64,000 bases of DNA from Anisakis pegreffii (Eukaryota; Nematoda; Chromadorea; Rhabditida; Anisakidae). A model generated the notes under the pieces. The model did not search any database. It was not told the origin of the DNA and was given only the letters and a program-made list of their open reading frames with translations. A program made the position numbers and the translations under genes. This document shows, one piece after another, positions 25,715 through 38,865 of the stretch. Within the stretch, counting starts at the first letter, position 1, and each line of letters opens with the position of its first letter. The stretch spans positions 248,001 through 312,000 of the forward strand of contig JAPYMA010001288.1 in assembly GCA_035041965.1 (NCBI GenBank). Reading direction: 5' to 3'.

Positions 25715-27913
25715 GAAAAAATCCCGTTTATACACGTGTCAAGAAAAAACCGAACTTAGTTATACATAAATGTTCACAATAGACAACCAACAAAACACAT
25801 TCGCAGTTTTTTTGTAAGTAGGTCGGATGGTAATATTTTTGATAAGCATTTCTTTTTTTTTACTTCTCATACGTGGTTTACGTTGAGCAGTAACGCTGTC
25901 TCAAAAAAGCTTTAATCTGAGTGATTCGTTTTCAGCGATGAAAAAACAGAAATGTACTTCATTCCCTATGCAATTGTAACGATCAGTAAATTATCTTCAC
26001 CTGCAAAACCTATTTTTTTAAAGGCCACTCGCTTCCTCGTTGAATCCATTGGTACTCTCATTTAAATTGTTCACCCACAACAGATGGCTGACAATTTTCA
26101 AAATAACATAATGATTATTGATAGCCTTTTTTCTCATAGAACATGCCGAGAACATAGGTTATTGCTCAAAATGTGGCTGCAGATTGTGAATTGAATGAAA
26201 AGTAGTTTGAAGCTTGAAAAGACAATTTTCTTCTCTTCTTCAGATTGATTCATTTATGAGTACCAAAAATACTGATTGTAAACATGAAAAGTAGGCAACA
26301 ACGGCATTAAGTAGCATCAATCCATGATTCAGTTTAAAGTGACAGTTTTTTTTTTCAGAGCTGACTCTGTTATTTCATCAAATGTTCCTAATCTTTTTTT
26401 CTCTTATCGCACATCGAAGCGTAACACCGCATCTTCAGTAATTGTCTGCCGTTGCAATTACGCGATCTTGTGTCCATCTGTCGTGTGGTCTTCATCAGTA
26501 CTTACAACATCTGTGAATTCAAGATGATTGCTCTCGTCTTTCGACGTCAGCATTCTTTCCACCGTTATCGAAGGAAATTATGTGCTCGAAAGTTATGTCA
26601 CATTGACTACGGAATCGTTTTAAAATGATCTTGACAAATCACGATGTGCGGAGTTGATGAGTACTTGTGGGTTTCAAGTTTTTTAATGGACTTCTCAAAC
26701 TCATCATGTGATTTGAATGTTCAGAAGAGTGCTCTTGAAGTATGAAGAATGATAAAAATGAAAAAAAATGACGAGAACGAAATGATAATTACCAAAAAAT
26801 TGAAAATTAGAAGAAAAGTGATCATGTTATTGTGTCGTTTGTTTTCGAATTTGATTCGAGTTCATCCATTAATCTAATCTTACCCACTTATTTCACTCCC
26901 GAAGAAAATCAACCTTGACTTCCTCTGAGTGCAGCATAAATGGCTTCGGCAAATGTTCTCACTTTGCAGCATTACTTGCTTTGCTTACGGTCTCCGAGAA
27001 TAAGCAAAACGAACATTCACTGTTGATAAAGTCGAACATTCTTCTCTCACTGTCATTCAAATTTTTTCGATAGCACTATTACAACGAATTCATCTGTGAC
27101 GGTGACTGATTGATTGATGAAATTGCATTTATGTCCATTTGAGAATGATGAAGCATGATTGTTGTAACCATCACATCAATTAAACTCTGGTGTTTCAACG
27201 AATATCGCTGCGCACTTCCTTTTCAGTGAAGATCTAGGTAATCATTTTTTACACCTTTTCTACGCAGTTAACTTGATCGAAACTTTTAGAAAGTTACAAT
27301 ATCGAGACGAGTGAATGCCGAATGCAATGAAGATCATAGAATATAGAATTAACAGTGCACGTTTCCGTTTATAAGTAATCAATAAATTTGGTTATTTATA
27401 AACACAAACTAAAGAATAAAACAGATCACTTTACAACGTTCCATGATAAATTCTGTGCTTGGTTGTTAATGTCATTTCATAAATCTTTTACATTATTCAT
27501 GAATTAAAAACTCACATGAAAAATGTGCATCACGTTCAACATATAAAATGCATCGTTCTTCTTGTTAGTGACGATAGAACAATTACAAAACTGATTTTCA
27601 TCCGATTACAATGTTCGCAGATTGTAATCAATTATCGTTCATAAATTTTAGAATCTCGTTAAGAGGTAATACTCCAGCTTGGTAAGACACATTAAAAAAG
27701 CACGTTGGTGAAGTGCTAAGGTGCACAAGTTATCTTCACGAAATCAAGCTTAAGCATTCGACCACTATTCTCCAGTTATGAGGAATTAGGGAACCTTATT
27801 TTGAGTCCTTTCTGCTGAGTTCGAAGAAAATCCCTCATTTTGAACAGTGCCGCTGAAGGTTCAACGTACTACACTTAGTTCACTGTCCATGTCCACTTAT
27901 GTGGGCCGATGTG

Positions 27914-27981
27914 TTCCAATATGTGAACATTAGGCCGAAATGTTCACATATTGGAATATTTCGGCCTAATGTTCACATATT
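27914..27981. repeat. Overlapping palindromes forming two alternative hairpins
   Basis: Positions 27914-27929 pair perfectly with 27941-27956 (16 bp). Positions 27918-27941 pair perfectly with 27958-27981 (24 bp). The two stems share the left strand, so only one can form at a time. The core words are ATGTGAACAT and TTAGGCCGAAAT. Confidence 0.85.
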
Positions 27982-28969
27982 CGTTGAAATAAGCGCATAC
28001 AACCTAAATTAGTAAGCCAGCAATCTGCTTTTTCAAACCTTCACCACCTTTCTGGTAGTCATCACAAGCAAAGATATCATACAATTGATGTTGGAAATTC
28101 ACAGAGTTTCGCTGATCACGAGAGAGAATTTGGTTTTCTTTACTTTATTTACAACGAAAACGCTTCATCAATCATAGATTGATTAGGAGCAGTCGTCTTT
28201 TTAGGACAGCCGCAATTCCGCTGATCAATAGAATGGATATTTGTGTGATGAGAAAGTGGTTGTCAACATTCATTACTTAATGAATTAATCAAAATGAAAG
28301 CATTCGAAACCGAAACGAGCAAGTCATTGGGTTGCGCTTATTACATGCGCTTGCAATCAGATTTCAAATCAAGCTTCTGATTCGTCACCCGAAGAACTCA
28401 TTCAATGCTGAAAAATCGTGTGAGCAATTAAATATATAGGAACCGAAGTTGAAACGTCGAAATCGCATGCTATGTATCCGATGCTCTTCGACTGCCCTTA
28501 AACCTTTTCCCTGCCGTTATCCGCGAAAAGTATGCAACCTGGAACAGACATAAACCATCATGAGATGCGTAGAAACGTGCTAACGAAAGACATGAAGAAA
28601 CTCAAGGCTTTTACAGAGAACCAAAAAGGGACGTGAATTGGTTTATGGCTGTGTGGTCCTTCGCATTCCGAATGTTACTAACGCTACTTACTTCTTCGTT
28701 TCCAGTCAGTTACCGATCTTCACCAACGTGCCAACAGCAGCTTATGAGCATAAATGAAACTCTATGAACAAATCGTTTTTGACTTTACATCCTAAAAATT
28801 CATACAGTTCTTCACTGCTCTATTGAACCACTGCACGTATCAAAGGTGACTGACTGCTTGGCAAACCTATGCGAGTCTGATCATTAGTGATGTCCAAGCT
28901 GCGGAGCTAAACAAGCACATAACAAAAAAGTATCACAACAATAACTACAAACTGAGCAAAGATGTTCGC

Positions 28970-29090
28970 GGTAATATTTTCCGAAGCCGGAGCAGAGCAA
29001 GGCAAGTCTTCAAAATAGAGGCGAGGCCGAAATTTCAGAATTACAGAGCTGGAGCTGAAAATCAGAAAAACTGGAGCCCCGACAAAAAGT
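28970..29090. repeat. Degenerate GGAGC-rich dispersed repeat, copy 3
   Basis: Words such as GAAGCCGGAGCAGAGC, GAGGCGAGGCCGAAATTTCAGAA, GAGCTGGAGCTGAAA and CTGGAGCC follow each other. This looks like the reverse complement of the 8.6 and 9.5 kb stretches and resembles 53,490-53,690. Confidence 0.4.
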
Positions 29091-30420
29091 TTAATATTGT
29101 TTATAGTTGTCTCATTATTGTTGTTATTGCGTATATGTTAGAGCGCTTAGTGCTGCTAGAATTTAGAGTTGTTCATATAATCTTAACAATTATCCTCAGC
29201 TGATCTAATCGTGAGCTCGTAATTAGCTGCTCAACCCCGTTAAATTATGGTACCATCTAGTATTAACTCAAAAATACTCAATGGCTTAATACTATCAAAC
29301 CTTTTTGATATAGACTCATAATCACCTGCTCAAACGCGTCGAATTAATGCAGTAGTGTATTGAGCATTTAGTGATATTTAGTCTTCCGTCACTATCGAAT
29401 TCCATTGCGAAAAATTACTGATGAACAGTGAGTGAAAGCAAAACGTGCAAGCAAAAATGCATTTAAATCTAACTGGATTCAATAATGAAGGAAGGTTCGC
29501 TTGGTAATTCTTCGCAGAATTCAAGGGAGTGTTCTGTTTGACGCAATCCCTCTGCATCAAAGCTCCAACCCATCCACCATCTCCTCGTCTCACTTATCCG
29601 TGAAAATTATTCACAGTGTGATCTTCTCTATTCTATATCAATGTTCTTATTATTAGCACTGTTATAATCATCAATATTTCGAGCATTACCGCTGCTTCTC
29701 TCGGTGTGTGCCCAAAGAAATCTTTAAATATGAATTTCGAGGTGATTACCATGGTACTTAACTGAATCCTAGTCCTTAACTTCATATTTGATACCGCCCA
29801 TCACCCGCTCTTAGAATATATTTGATCCTATTCATTTGTTTGATTTCATATTTAATTTGCGCTTTTTGGCCTTTTTTTTCAGTTCTGCTCTTTTCCATGC
29901 AATGTGAAAATAAAATACACGAAAAGTTGCCCGTTCTCAATTGTATTGATCGAAGTACACTCATACTCTCACAGTCGGTTCCACTAACAAAAGAAATAAA
30001 TATTGAAGCTGGAGTTGGAGTCGAAGTGAAACTTTCAGAAATGCGAAGCCTGAGCTGAGTCAATTTTTATAATGTAGGCATCCTTGCTGGTGATCTTCCC
30101 ATATTCCAAATAAGTGATGTGGTTTACTGCGAACGAAATGAAGTTATCCATAATATTGAATTGTTCAGAAGCAAGTAACTACTGAAAATTGAAGTGATCG
30201 ATCAACATCACCCAGTCATGATGCTGATCACTCAATGTTCTTTTGCACGATACGTTTTTACTGATTTTTTAACGTTGAAGACATATGATGATGACCATAA
30301 GAGCATTTCTGGTGTTGCAATATGGACTAACAGTGATATGGTATTGCAGAGCGCGAGTGACCCCCAAACAGACTCGAGCATAATTGCAACAGATGTCCAT
30401 TACGAACAGATGAATCTTAC

Positions 30421-30591
30421 TAAAAGTTTTCTCTTCAGTTTCATCAGGATGAACCATCTGAACACGATCATTGTTCACATAGAAACTGTAGTATAGTCGA
30501 TGAGCTTGCGGGATGTATGTCAAAGCTGCAATGAAGTTTTCACTGATAGTCACCTCAATCAATGAAGGTTCATTATTCCGCTCAAAGATAC
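30421..30591 (-). CDS. Candidate internal exon, unknown gene
   Basis: An open segment of 56 whole codons has a CATCAG acceptor before 30591 and a GTAAGA donor after 30421, phase 1 at both ends, which is typical of a shuffled extracellular module. The peptide alternates hydrophobic and polar residues (SLIEVTISENFIAALTYIP, then YYSFYVNNDRVQMV and an acidic end DETEEKTF), suggesting beta strands. I do not recognise it and found no sure partner exon. Confidence 0.4.
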
Positions 30592-31961
30592 CTGATGCCA
30601 CCATAATTCAGTGACACTTTTCAGTTTTTGAATATATCAAGTTCTTTTTCAAAAGTATTGCACATGTACTTCCTTACTGTGCATTTAGGAGCATTCGCGA
30701 AAAGATAGTTTGAAATAAGTAGAATTTGTTTTCGATTTTTGAAATTATGTTGATTACAAGCTTTTTTCATAGCAATTTATTATTCAACGAATCAAATGAT
30801 GAAAATACAGTTCACTAGACCTGCAGTTCATTTAAACATTTCCATGGGGTACGAATTCATATCAAAAATCGAGTAGCAGGAAAACAGAAAGTTTCAGGCA
30901 GAGAGCAGAAAATAGTGAAAGATGAAAACAGAAATATAGATACTGATTCGGCATATATCTATGTTACAATCTCTGATAACATGTTTCACTTTAAAAGATC
31001 GGCTTCGTCACCATAAATAATTCTGCAACTGGAAAAAAAGCTTTTAGAACCAAAGTGGCACACGCACAATTTACCATATACGAATCTTTTATATTGACTT
31101 ATCTAATTTGAGAATATGATATTGTTGCAATATGGATAGATAAAAGAAACTAAATTAATTCGTTGGAAGAAAAAAAAACGTAACCAATTAGTATGACTTA
31201 AATTGATTAAACTACTATACATAACTGATTATTACACATGCTGAATTGAAATGTTCAATAATATGTTGAACCGGTTTGAGGAAGACGTATAGCGCTATTT
31301 TTGATAATTAATCAATTATATTTACCTCGAAATATTACATTGAGATCACTTACAAATTACGGTGAAATTTTGTCAGCCACACTGCTGTCATTGCGAAGAG
31401 CTAACAGCAAAATCTGGAGATGATTAAAGTCATTCAAAATTATCATGCACACGCTGCTCTACCAATGAATGGCTATTCACTTTTTCTTGTATTCGTTGTT
31501 TTCTTCATGAGTTGTTCACAAAACAAATTTGGTCTCCGTTGATCGCTACACATCCTACCGATGACCAAGTTTATCATTATTTACCGTCAAAGTTTGTCCA
31601 CTCATCGAAAGGAGAATAAGATGACACAAGAATCAACTAATGCTTCTACAACGAATAAATGGTGTTAACTGAATCGGTCGTTATTAGTTTGTCCTCAATC
31701 AGGAGAGAACATTCAGAAGTGAACACGGCCTCGCTTTTGTATATGGTAGACCGTTAAGAATAAATGTGAGAAATTAATTTTTCCGAAGCTTTTCGGATGT
31801 TCCAAATGTACATCTATTTTTAGTTCACTGCATACGACATACCATGCTCAGCAGGTACGCTCGAACTTTATATGAAACGAATGTTTCAAATGTCGTTTGT
31901 ATATTGCATCGCTGAGCATATTCGCAGACAGCAACACGATTCGTTTTTCATTTTACTATTC

Positions 31962-31993
31962 AAAGAGGGCGCCCGGCATTCTGGCGCCTCTTT
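31962..31993. repeat. Small GC-rich hairpin
   Basis: AAAGAGGGCGCC (31962-31973) pairs with GGCGCCTCTTT (31983-31993), with one bulged G and a 9-nt loop. It is unusually GC-rich for this region. It could be a terminator-like or small-RNA hairpin; its function is unknown. Confidence 0.6.
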
Positions 31994-33953
31994 TCTAAAA
32001 TTTATCGCAAAATTTTGAGAATTGTTTAAGGTTGAAAATTGTAACCGTTCATTTGATGGTTCATGTGCAACCACCTTCAGCATATTTCCCTAAGAAATTA
32101 TGATCTGAGAGAAGGAACCATATAGACCTTCACGATATGCAGGATTGTTTTATTTAACGATTCTTGAGAATATTTTGTTAGGTTCATGTGGAAACGAGAA
32201 AACCACAAAAAAGTGGATATGTTTTATAAGCACTCTCTACTCCGATACATTTTGACCAAGCATTGTGTCAGTGGGAAATTGATTCGGTGAAAGTTATTAC
32301 CACTTGACATCTCGGTTCCGAGGGATGTGACTTTGAACGTTTTGCAAAAACATATCTAGTTTTATCGAAAGATTCATTGCTTATTATCAGATAATTTATA
32401 TAATTTATTCAAACGAGAAAAATTCGATGTTACGATAACGGAACTATGAGTAATCGTTCCAAATGAAACTTGACTTTAAACGGCTCAGAACTCTTGATAT
32501 ACTACTCTCCTTGCCAACACTAGAACAAGCTCAGTACTCCAAGAAAAAATCTTTGATTGTTTCAACTCAAGTACTGATGCGATTTCATAAGCCAAGGAAA
32601 GCCTTCTTTCAGAAACGATGCTCCCATCGAAATCCTTTTCTATCTCTCGATCCAACCCTAAGTTTGTGTGCCATGCTGTGAAGCATGATGATCTGAAGGA
32701 TCATGGCTTTTCATGGTCAATGAAAGAGAATAATTTGATGTTGATTGCTTATTGCTCTATGATGTGCAAATAACTTCTGAAAAATGTCGCAAAACCATGA
32801 GCCTGTAAGTTTTCGACTGCGCATATTTTGCACGCAACAAAAAAAAAACTCGAATAAAAACCATTCATTAAGATTGTAAATCATTAACTTTACTCGTCAA
32901 AACGTGATATCAAATGTTTCATTCGTTACACAATTTTTATTTCATTACAATAATATATTACACACGATTCGAATCTTTTATCAGGTTGTTTACGATCGCA
33001 GAAGAGTAGTTGACCGAATGGAAGGAACCCAAACATTTTCATAAGGTTGTTTACAACTTGAACAAGGTTGAGCTATCTGAGAAGAGTTGTAAGATTTATG
33101 GGTTTTTTTCCGGTGACCTCGGAACTTACCTGCCAATATTTTATTGTAGCGACACAGAAGCTGGCTTTGTTCGCGAAAATACGTAAAATCGAAAATTCAA
33201 TTCGATGTTTTCTTTCGCTCTTGGAGCTCAAGTATGAAGTAACTTACAGTCACTCATGTATGCATGAATTACAGAGAAAGCAGAATTAATAGAGTAGCGA
33301 TCAATTCAGCCAAGCAACAGTCTGATTTATTCGTTTCACGAATCTTCTAGAGGTGAACACAACACAGTTTTTTTTCTTTCACTCATTTTTGATGCATTTT
33401 TAAAGCTAATGAATCCATGAAAGCTATTGCGATGGAACGAGGAAGTAGGAGGCGGAAAACAGGATACGAAAACCTAGACAAAAGTCGTAAATAAAAGTCG
33501 AAATATAATTTTAAATTATGAGGCACTTGAAAATGGTATTCCCATCTCAATACGCCGTTCCCTCTAGGTTTTAGAGTTAAAGCCCATCTTTTACTTTGGA
33601 TACGGCCCAAAGTAGGATGGTCTCAAGAGTATTGTGTCCTCTGGCAATCTGCTACGAGCCTAATGGTTCATAATTGCCGAAAGCTACACCACATTTACCT
33701 TCAATAAGAAAGATGACTTTTGTCCCTCTGACGAATCGCATCGTTCGCGACAATGTCTGATGATGATCAAACTGTAGCATTTTGCTGCATTATCATTATT
33801 TTTAGGTGATATTTTCACAAAGAATTGCTGGGATTATTTCACATACATTGTTTTAGGTAGACAGGATGAGTAATATATTATTGTTAGGATTAACAAAATA
33901 CTTGCAACTGTTGTATGATAAGTGATATATATCATTTGCTTGTATTATATAAA

Positions 33954-34800
33954 CTAGATCATTTTTGAAACATTTTGAAGCCGACAATAAGATGATTTTG
34001 AGTATATTGCTAGGGTGTGTTCATCGAATGTCACTTTTTGATCATCATTTTGTAATACTGTTTTTCTATTATACTTGATCACTCCACGTTCACTCCGAAT
34101 CGTAACAGGACTTCTACCTTCATCAACCAAGTCAGCTATCACTGATTTCAATTTATTTACTCCATTTGGCCGAAACGTCAGAAGGGTTGGAAATATTCAC
34201 TAATCGTCATCAGTTATTATCGAAGTCGTCGGCCAGATTTTACTGTTCGAGAGAGAGAAGCTTTCAGCTGTGATCAGATAATCGTGCAACAATGATGTCT
34301 ACAATGGCATGATCTCATATACACTGAAAGCATACATGAGTTGTTCTATTGCTGTTATTTCATCATCAGTAACAATTCATTCGCAAAATAACTGGTGTTT
34401 CCATCATTAAATTGATGATCATTTAAGCTGCACAAGTTTGCTATTAACGTAGAGGTGATGTTATGATGATCGACGTTTACAGTGATCTTCGTCATTGTTT
34501 GAAGGGTTTGCAAAGCAGGGCCATCAAACGTCGCCCTGCTTTCTGGGATTTGCAAATGTTGATTGAAGTTTCCTAGATGAAGATTTGGGTTTGACTCGCG
34601 ATTGGTTTTCGAGGGTCGAGGATATGATACTAATGAACTTGAACCTGGAGTCAAGCTTCTGGCTCATGCGTCATTAGCAGGCTTTGCTGTAGTTGTGATT
34701 TGGCCTCATTCTGAAACCATTCTTTCATCTCATTGTGAGCGCATTCCTTCTCACAATCAGTATTCAAAAGATCAAGGAAAACAAATTTAGTAGGACTCAT
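33954..34800 (-). CDS. Candidate coding segments of an unknown gene, with a frame break
   Basis: Three coding-like pieces lie in order on the minus strand. 34651-34800 starts with ATG and reads 49 codons (end ..QLQQSLLMTHEPEA) to TGA. A second frame, overlapping the first by about 13 bases, reads to 34355 (TPGSSSLVSYPRPSKTNRE near its start). A third at about 33954-34180 includes LVDEGRSPVTIRSERGV and ends in TAG. The first two read like one polypeptide split by a frame change. A possible intron (GTGAGA donor after codon 15, CTCCAG acceptor) would also join the pieces in phase. No family was recognised. This could be a real gene, a pseudogene or an assembly slip. Confidence 0.3.
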
Positions 34801-34849
34801 AGCGAATTTGAATTCAGCTCAGAACCAAAAATAAACCAATTCGGATGTG

Positions 34850-35075
34850 AACGACAAAATACTCAACAAAAAATAAATGAAAGAAAACTAAAGAAATGAA
34901 TAAAATAAATGAAAAATGAAATTTGAAAAATAAATGAAATAAAAATGAATAAAGGAAAAAATGAAAATGAAAAAAAATAGAATGAAGAAAAAAGAGAAAA
35001 TAATAAGAAAGAAAAATTATGAAAAATAATAAACACATGGGTAAAAAGAAACCCAAGAAGAAATAAAAACAACTG
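34850..35075. repeat. Purine-rich low-complexity tract (AAATGAA/AAATAAA)
   Basis: Over about 200 bases the plus strand is almost all A and G with scattered T, built from AAATGAA, AAATAAA and AAAGAAA words. Open frames across it on the minus strand are phenylalanine-rich artefacts. The 2.2 kb that follows to 37.2 kb shows no gene. Confidence 0.8.
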
Positions 35076-37263
35076 AAAAAACTTCTCCCTCTTCTGTTAA
35101 TCTTTCAGCCTTGTATTAGTGAAGATATCGAAACTGTCAGTAATCATTGTATATTTACGTCATTTTATGTCATGCTAGGCGATTATGTAAAGTACTTTTA
35201 TTTTGATATGATGATATTCTCAAATGTAATGTTGTTATTGTCAGGTTGTTAACTATTTTATCATATCAGCTAATTTATAAATAATATCATGAAATACTAA
35301 GTGAGTGTAACAAATTTCAGAAACATGTATTCATATGATCATCTGATGTCCTATACATGTCCTATACATTTGTACTTTGAAATGACAATTAGTAAACTGT
35401 ATAGGACTCATCATAGTGAGTTCTTCAGTAAGTTAAATCTGATTAATTTGGGGATCTATATATAACAAAGTTGTGATTAAGGGTTATTGACTCGGATATA
35501 ACACTGATAATTGAGTCAGGAATTAATGTCGCAATGAACATTGTAAGAACACTAAGGGACATTGTAAGATTATGCATGAATAACGTGAGGATACTGTGGA
35601 AAATTGTCATGAATGATATTATGGAAACGATTCAAAATTATGACTGATGATGTGATACTGTGACGAGGATTAAAATAATGCGTGAATAATACGAATTGAA
35701 GTTATCTTTATTGATAAGTTTGACAAGGCAATTGATATGATATTGAGCGATAACGCTGCAATATGATTAGTAAGAGTATAGTGAGGTGTTATGACTAGAA
35801 AATGATTCAAGATTGATGTGAGAGACATAATACATATGATAAGATGAGTATGGTATTATACAAAGAACTTATATGGTAAGTATGAAAAACTCAATTAGGG
35901 AGTTGTGCTGCACTTAGTAGGTGTTTCGTTTCAATGATATTATATTTGATTTGCACTTATCGTTAGTGTGATATGAATGGCTTGAAATTATTTAATGATT
36001 ACTCGTAAAGATCATATGAGAACTGTTAAACCGATATAAAGTGTTGGAGATGTTTCAACAGATGGGAAGTGAGCATAATAATTAAGGAATATCAGGGAAT
36101 CATGTGGGTTCACAAGTTATAAAACCTATTTTCCAATTCATAAGGTTTCGTTCACTTGCTGATGATCGATTATGCTTGCATCATATCAGTGATCGGTTGC
36201 AAATAGCTTCGAAATACTCTCATAAAGCTTAACGATCAAATTCTCTGAGATCAAAACTAACACCAATTTGAGGGCGGAGTAAAAATGTAATGATCAAAGT
36301 TTTGATGAAAAGCAACAGTTGCTCAGCTGCTGATGTTGATTAGAGCCGTAAGTAAAATTGAGTGAGATATTGATCTCAGAGACTGAAGCGCCATTCTTCG
36401 AAGACAGCAATGAAAAGTGCTTCGCTGTCAAGGAAATTTCGTCGAAATATTCTTTCAACAAACAATTTTATATTCTCTTGCTTGATTGTTCGAAATTCAG
36501 CAGTGTGAGTCATCGCCTATAATTCAACAACAGACATTGCATTGGCAGTCAATCAAATATCACTTGTATTATCCGCACAACATTCATCCACTTTGCAGTC
36601 AAAATATTCGGCTAGAAAAAATGGGAATTTTTCGATGGGAAATTTAAAATTTCAGTTGAAAGTGTTCAAACGACTCAATTCTTTGCAACTAGGCTAAAAC
36701 ATCTTTCCAATTACCCTATTGACGCTGTTTCAGTTGCACCCTTTTTCTGTCAACACTTTCTCACTTGAGACTAGTCGACAATTTTCGAAACGAATGTATA
36801 TCCATCAAGGCAGCCTTTTATATGTACATATATTATAGCTTTGTAAAAGCCCACAGTACTAGAAAATTATGCACTAATTTTTTCGAATCGATATCAGCAA
36901 AAGTATTGCTCGAGTGGTAGAAAATCTGAAAGGGATGAAACTCGATAGACGTCGACGAGAATTGCGATGTTAGTCATCACTGACTTCAGGACTATTTCAC
37001 GACATTATATTGATGTTGTTGTGCGAATTTAATAATGTTGTGGTGTTGAAAATGTTGACAATGCAAAATTTCGAATTCTTTCAAGCCACATTCGTGAGGA
37101 TTCATGAAGTGTGTCAACACAAAATATCAGAGGACAACTAATTATGCCCTATCGATTTGGTCCCAAACGATGGAATTAACAGCAGTGGATGCATGTTGTG
37201 TACAATGCCGTTTGTTCAGAGCTCGCGATGCGTTCAGTTCAGATGCGCAGCGGTTGAACGCAC

Positions 37264-37787
37264 ATGCCAGCTAACAACGAAGATAACGCTTTGCTCCCCT
37301 TTCAATCTATGCCATTGAAGTGGCCCTTGATGCCACCTCCTAACAAAGTAAGCACCATTGCAATGCAGCAGTAAAAGCATTCGCTAGCTTAAGCGAGATG
37401 TCCGTCCTCGGAAGCAAGTGTTGCTTGCGTTTCGATTGAACACTCTTACAGATCTGAGTTACATACTCTGCCTCCTTTCTATATAGAGCATCGCTCGTGA
37501 CATACGAGTGCAACTAGCATTTAAGTCAGTATGGCTTAATCGTTTCTCGAAACGAGCATTATTCGCAAAACACGTTCTTGCTTCATCTTCAGGTGTTAGC
37601 TACTCTTTTACTTCGCTTAGAAATTATTGATGTTTTCCTTAGAACGCTCAAACAGTCAACTTCATGCATGTTCGGATCGAAGCAAATGTTTGTTCACTTT
37701 CATTTTCGTTGTGCACAAATATATCTCGGATATTTTATACAAGCAGCGAGCATTCACAGCAGAATCTTTCGTGTTAGCAACCCCTGA
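37264..37787 (+). CDS. Candidate two-exon small gene, unknown product
   Basis: Exon 37264-37347 opens with ATG after an in-frame stop and encodes 28 residues (MPANNEDNALLPFQSMPLKW, then a Pro-rich end) up to a GTAAGC donor. A CATCTTCAG acceptor leads, in matching phase 0, to exon 37593-37787, which ends at TGA. The total would be 92 residues, with a hydrophobic start to exon 2 (VLATLLLRLEIIDVFL). The surrounding 37.1-38.2 kb is less AT-rich than its neighbours and other frames are also open, so the gene model is uncertain. An AATAAA follows about 1 kb downstream. Confidence 0.3.
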
Positions 37788-38859
37788 GAGCTTGAAAACA
37801 GAAATTAAAGGCAACACTCGTGCTCAGAACTTTTGCATCTGGCTCGGCTTATTGCTCACTCCACCATCACTGCCGTGTTCTTGTCCATCGATTTTTGGCT
37901 TGCTCACAAGAGCCGAGCAAAATTCTGCTTGCATTTTATTTGCGTGTTTCTGAAGCCGCGTCCTTGTCTGATTCGGGCTATTCGGCAATTACCAGTAGTG
38001 TGTTGGAGTGAACGGAGAATCTCTTAGACGTCGACTCCGTCCGCAATATTTTTTCATGGTGGCCCCATTTTTTTGGTCCCCGACCTTCTCGGTCTTCGAT
38101 GTTTCTGGGCATTCCCGTTCCTTCGAATATTTCGGAAATAGACAAAACAGGATTAAAGCGTCACAGGCGGAAAGTCGAAGCGATTTCGTCACTAATGATT
38201 GCATTGTTTTATGCCTTACTGTTGTAAAAATACGTGCAAATTGTGCGAATTTGCAAGTTTATTCTTCGAATTTCTCAACTCTTTGGAATGTGGTATATAA
38301 CCGTTTGTTGCTGCTGCATACTGCGTTTGGGGGGTGTTGCAATAACTCAACAGGGCAGACGAAGGACAAGGGTTAATCCGAGAGTGTCTAGTGTGCACAT
38401 ATTTCGATCTAGAAGAAAAAACCAATAATTGCGTTGCGAAGTGCATCTGTCCGAAGAAATTTGCGAAGTGAACGAGTTACTTCGAAGCAGTCATCAACAG
38501 AAGTCTTACTTATTTATTCAATCTTCATGCAAACCATATGTATTTATTTAACACTCACGCATGGTCCGTGCGATCAAGGCGGATGTGCCGCAAAAGAAAA
38601 CGAAATGTGATGCGTGATGACAGTTCGGAAGGTAACGGATTTTATTTTCATAGCAACGAAATATTTTCGGTCATCTCAGTCTCATGAGGAGACAACGGCT
38701 CTGTGGCGAACTTATTTCTGTACATTGTAACTTTGTCTAAACGTTTTGTGGTAACCGTAGACGATTTTTACAATGATGATAAGATGAAATATACGTTATT
38801 GTCATTTCAAAATTGTCATTTGCACACTTTATACGTTTCTTATTTTTTTGCTGTGGTTC

Positions 38860-38865
38860 AATAAA
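38860..38865 (+). terminator. Possible poly(A) signal AATAAA
   Basis: AATAAA followed by a GT-rich stretch (GTGGTGTTTGTAAG), as at animal cleavage sites. It could end a plus-strand transcript from the 37-38 kb region. Isolated hexamers are common in AT-rich DNA. Confidence 0.3.

Larger units (their letters stand above)
21923..30420. other. 8.5 kb with no convincing gene
   Basis: AT-rich DNA upstream of the MIG-18-like start codon. Only short open frames were seen, none with both good splice borders and a recognisable motif. It contains a CT/C-rich microsatellite, the paired palindromes near 27.9 kb and a GGAGC-type repeat near 29.0 kb. The promoter of the MIG-18-like gene should lie at its left end, but I cannot point to a specific element. 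Confidence 0.5.

Noticed and set aside
26324..26527. Plus-strand frame after a poly-T AG acceptor
   Set aside because: The acceptor is good but the opposite strand offers an equally plausible short frame and there is no partner exon.
34814..35072. Phe-rich minus-strand frames of about 80 codons
   Set aside because: Translation of a purine-rich low-complexity tract.
37989..38446. Several overlapping frames up to 122 codons on both strands
   Set aside because: Mutually overlapping with no clear splice borders; probably 3' UTR or repeat of locally higher GC.
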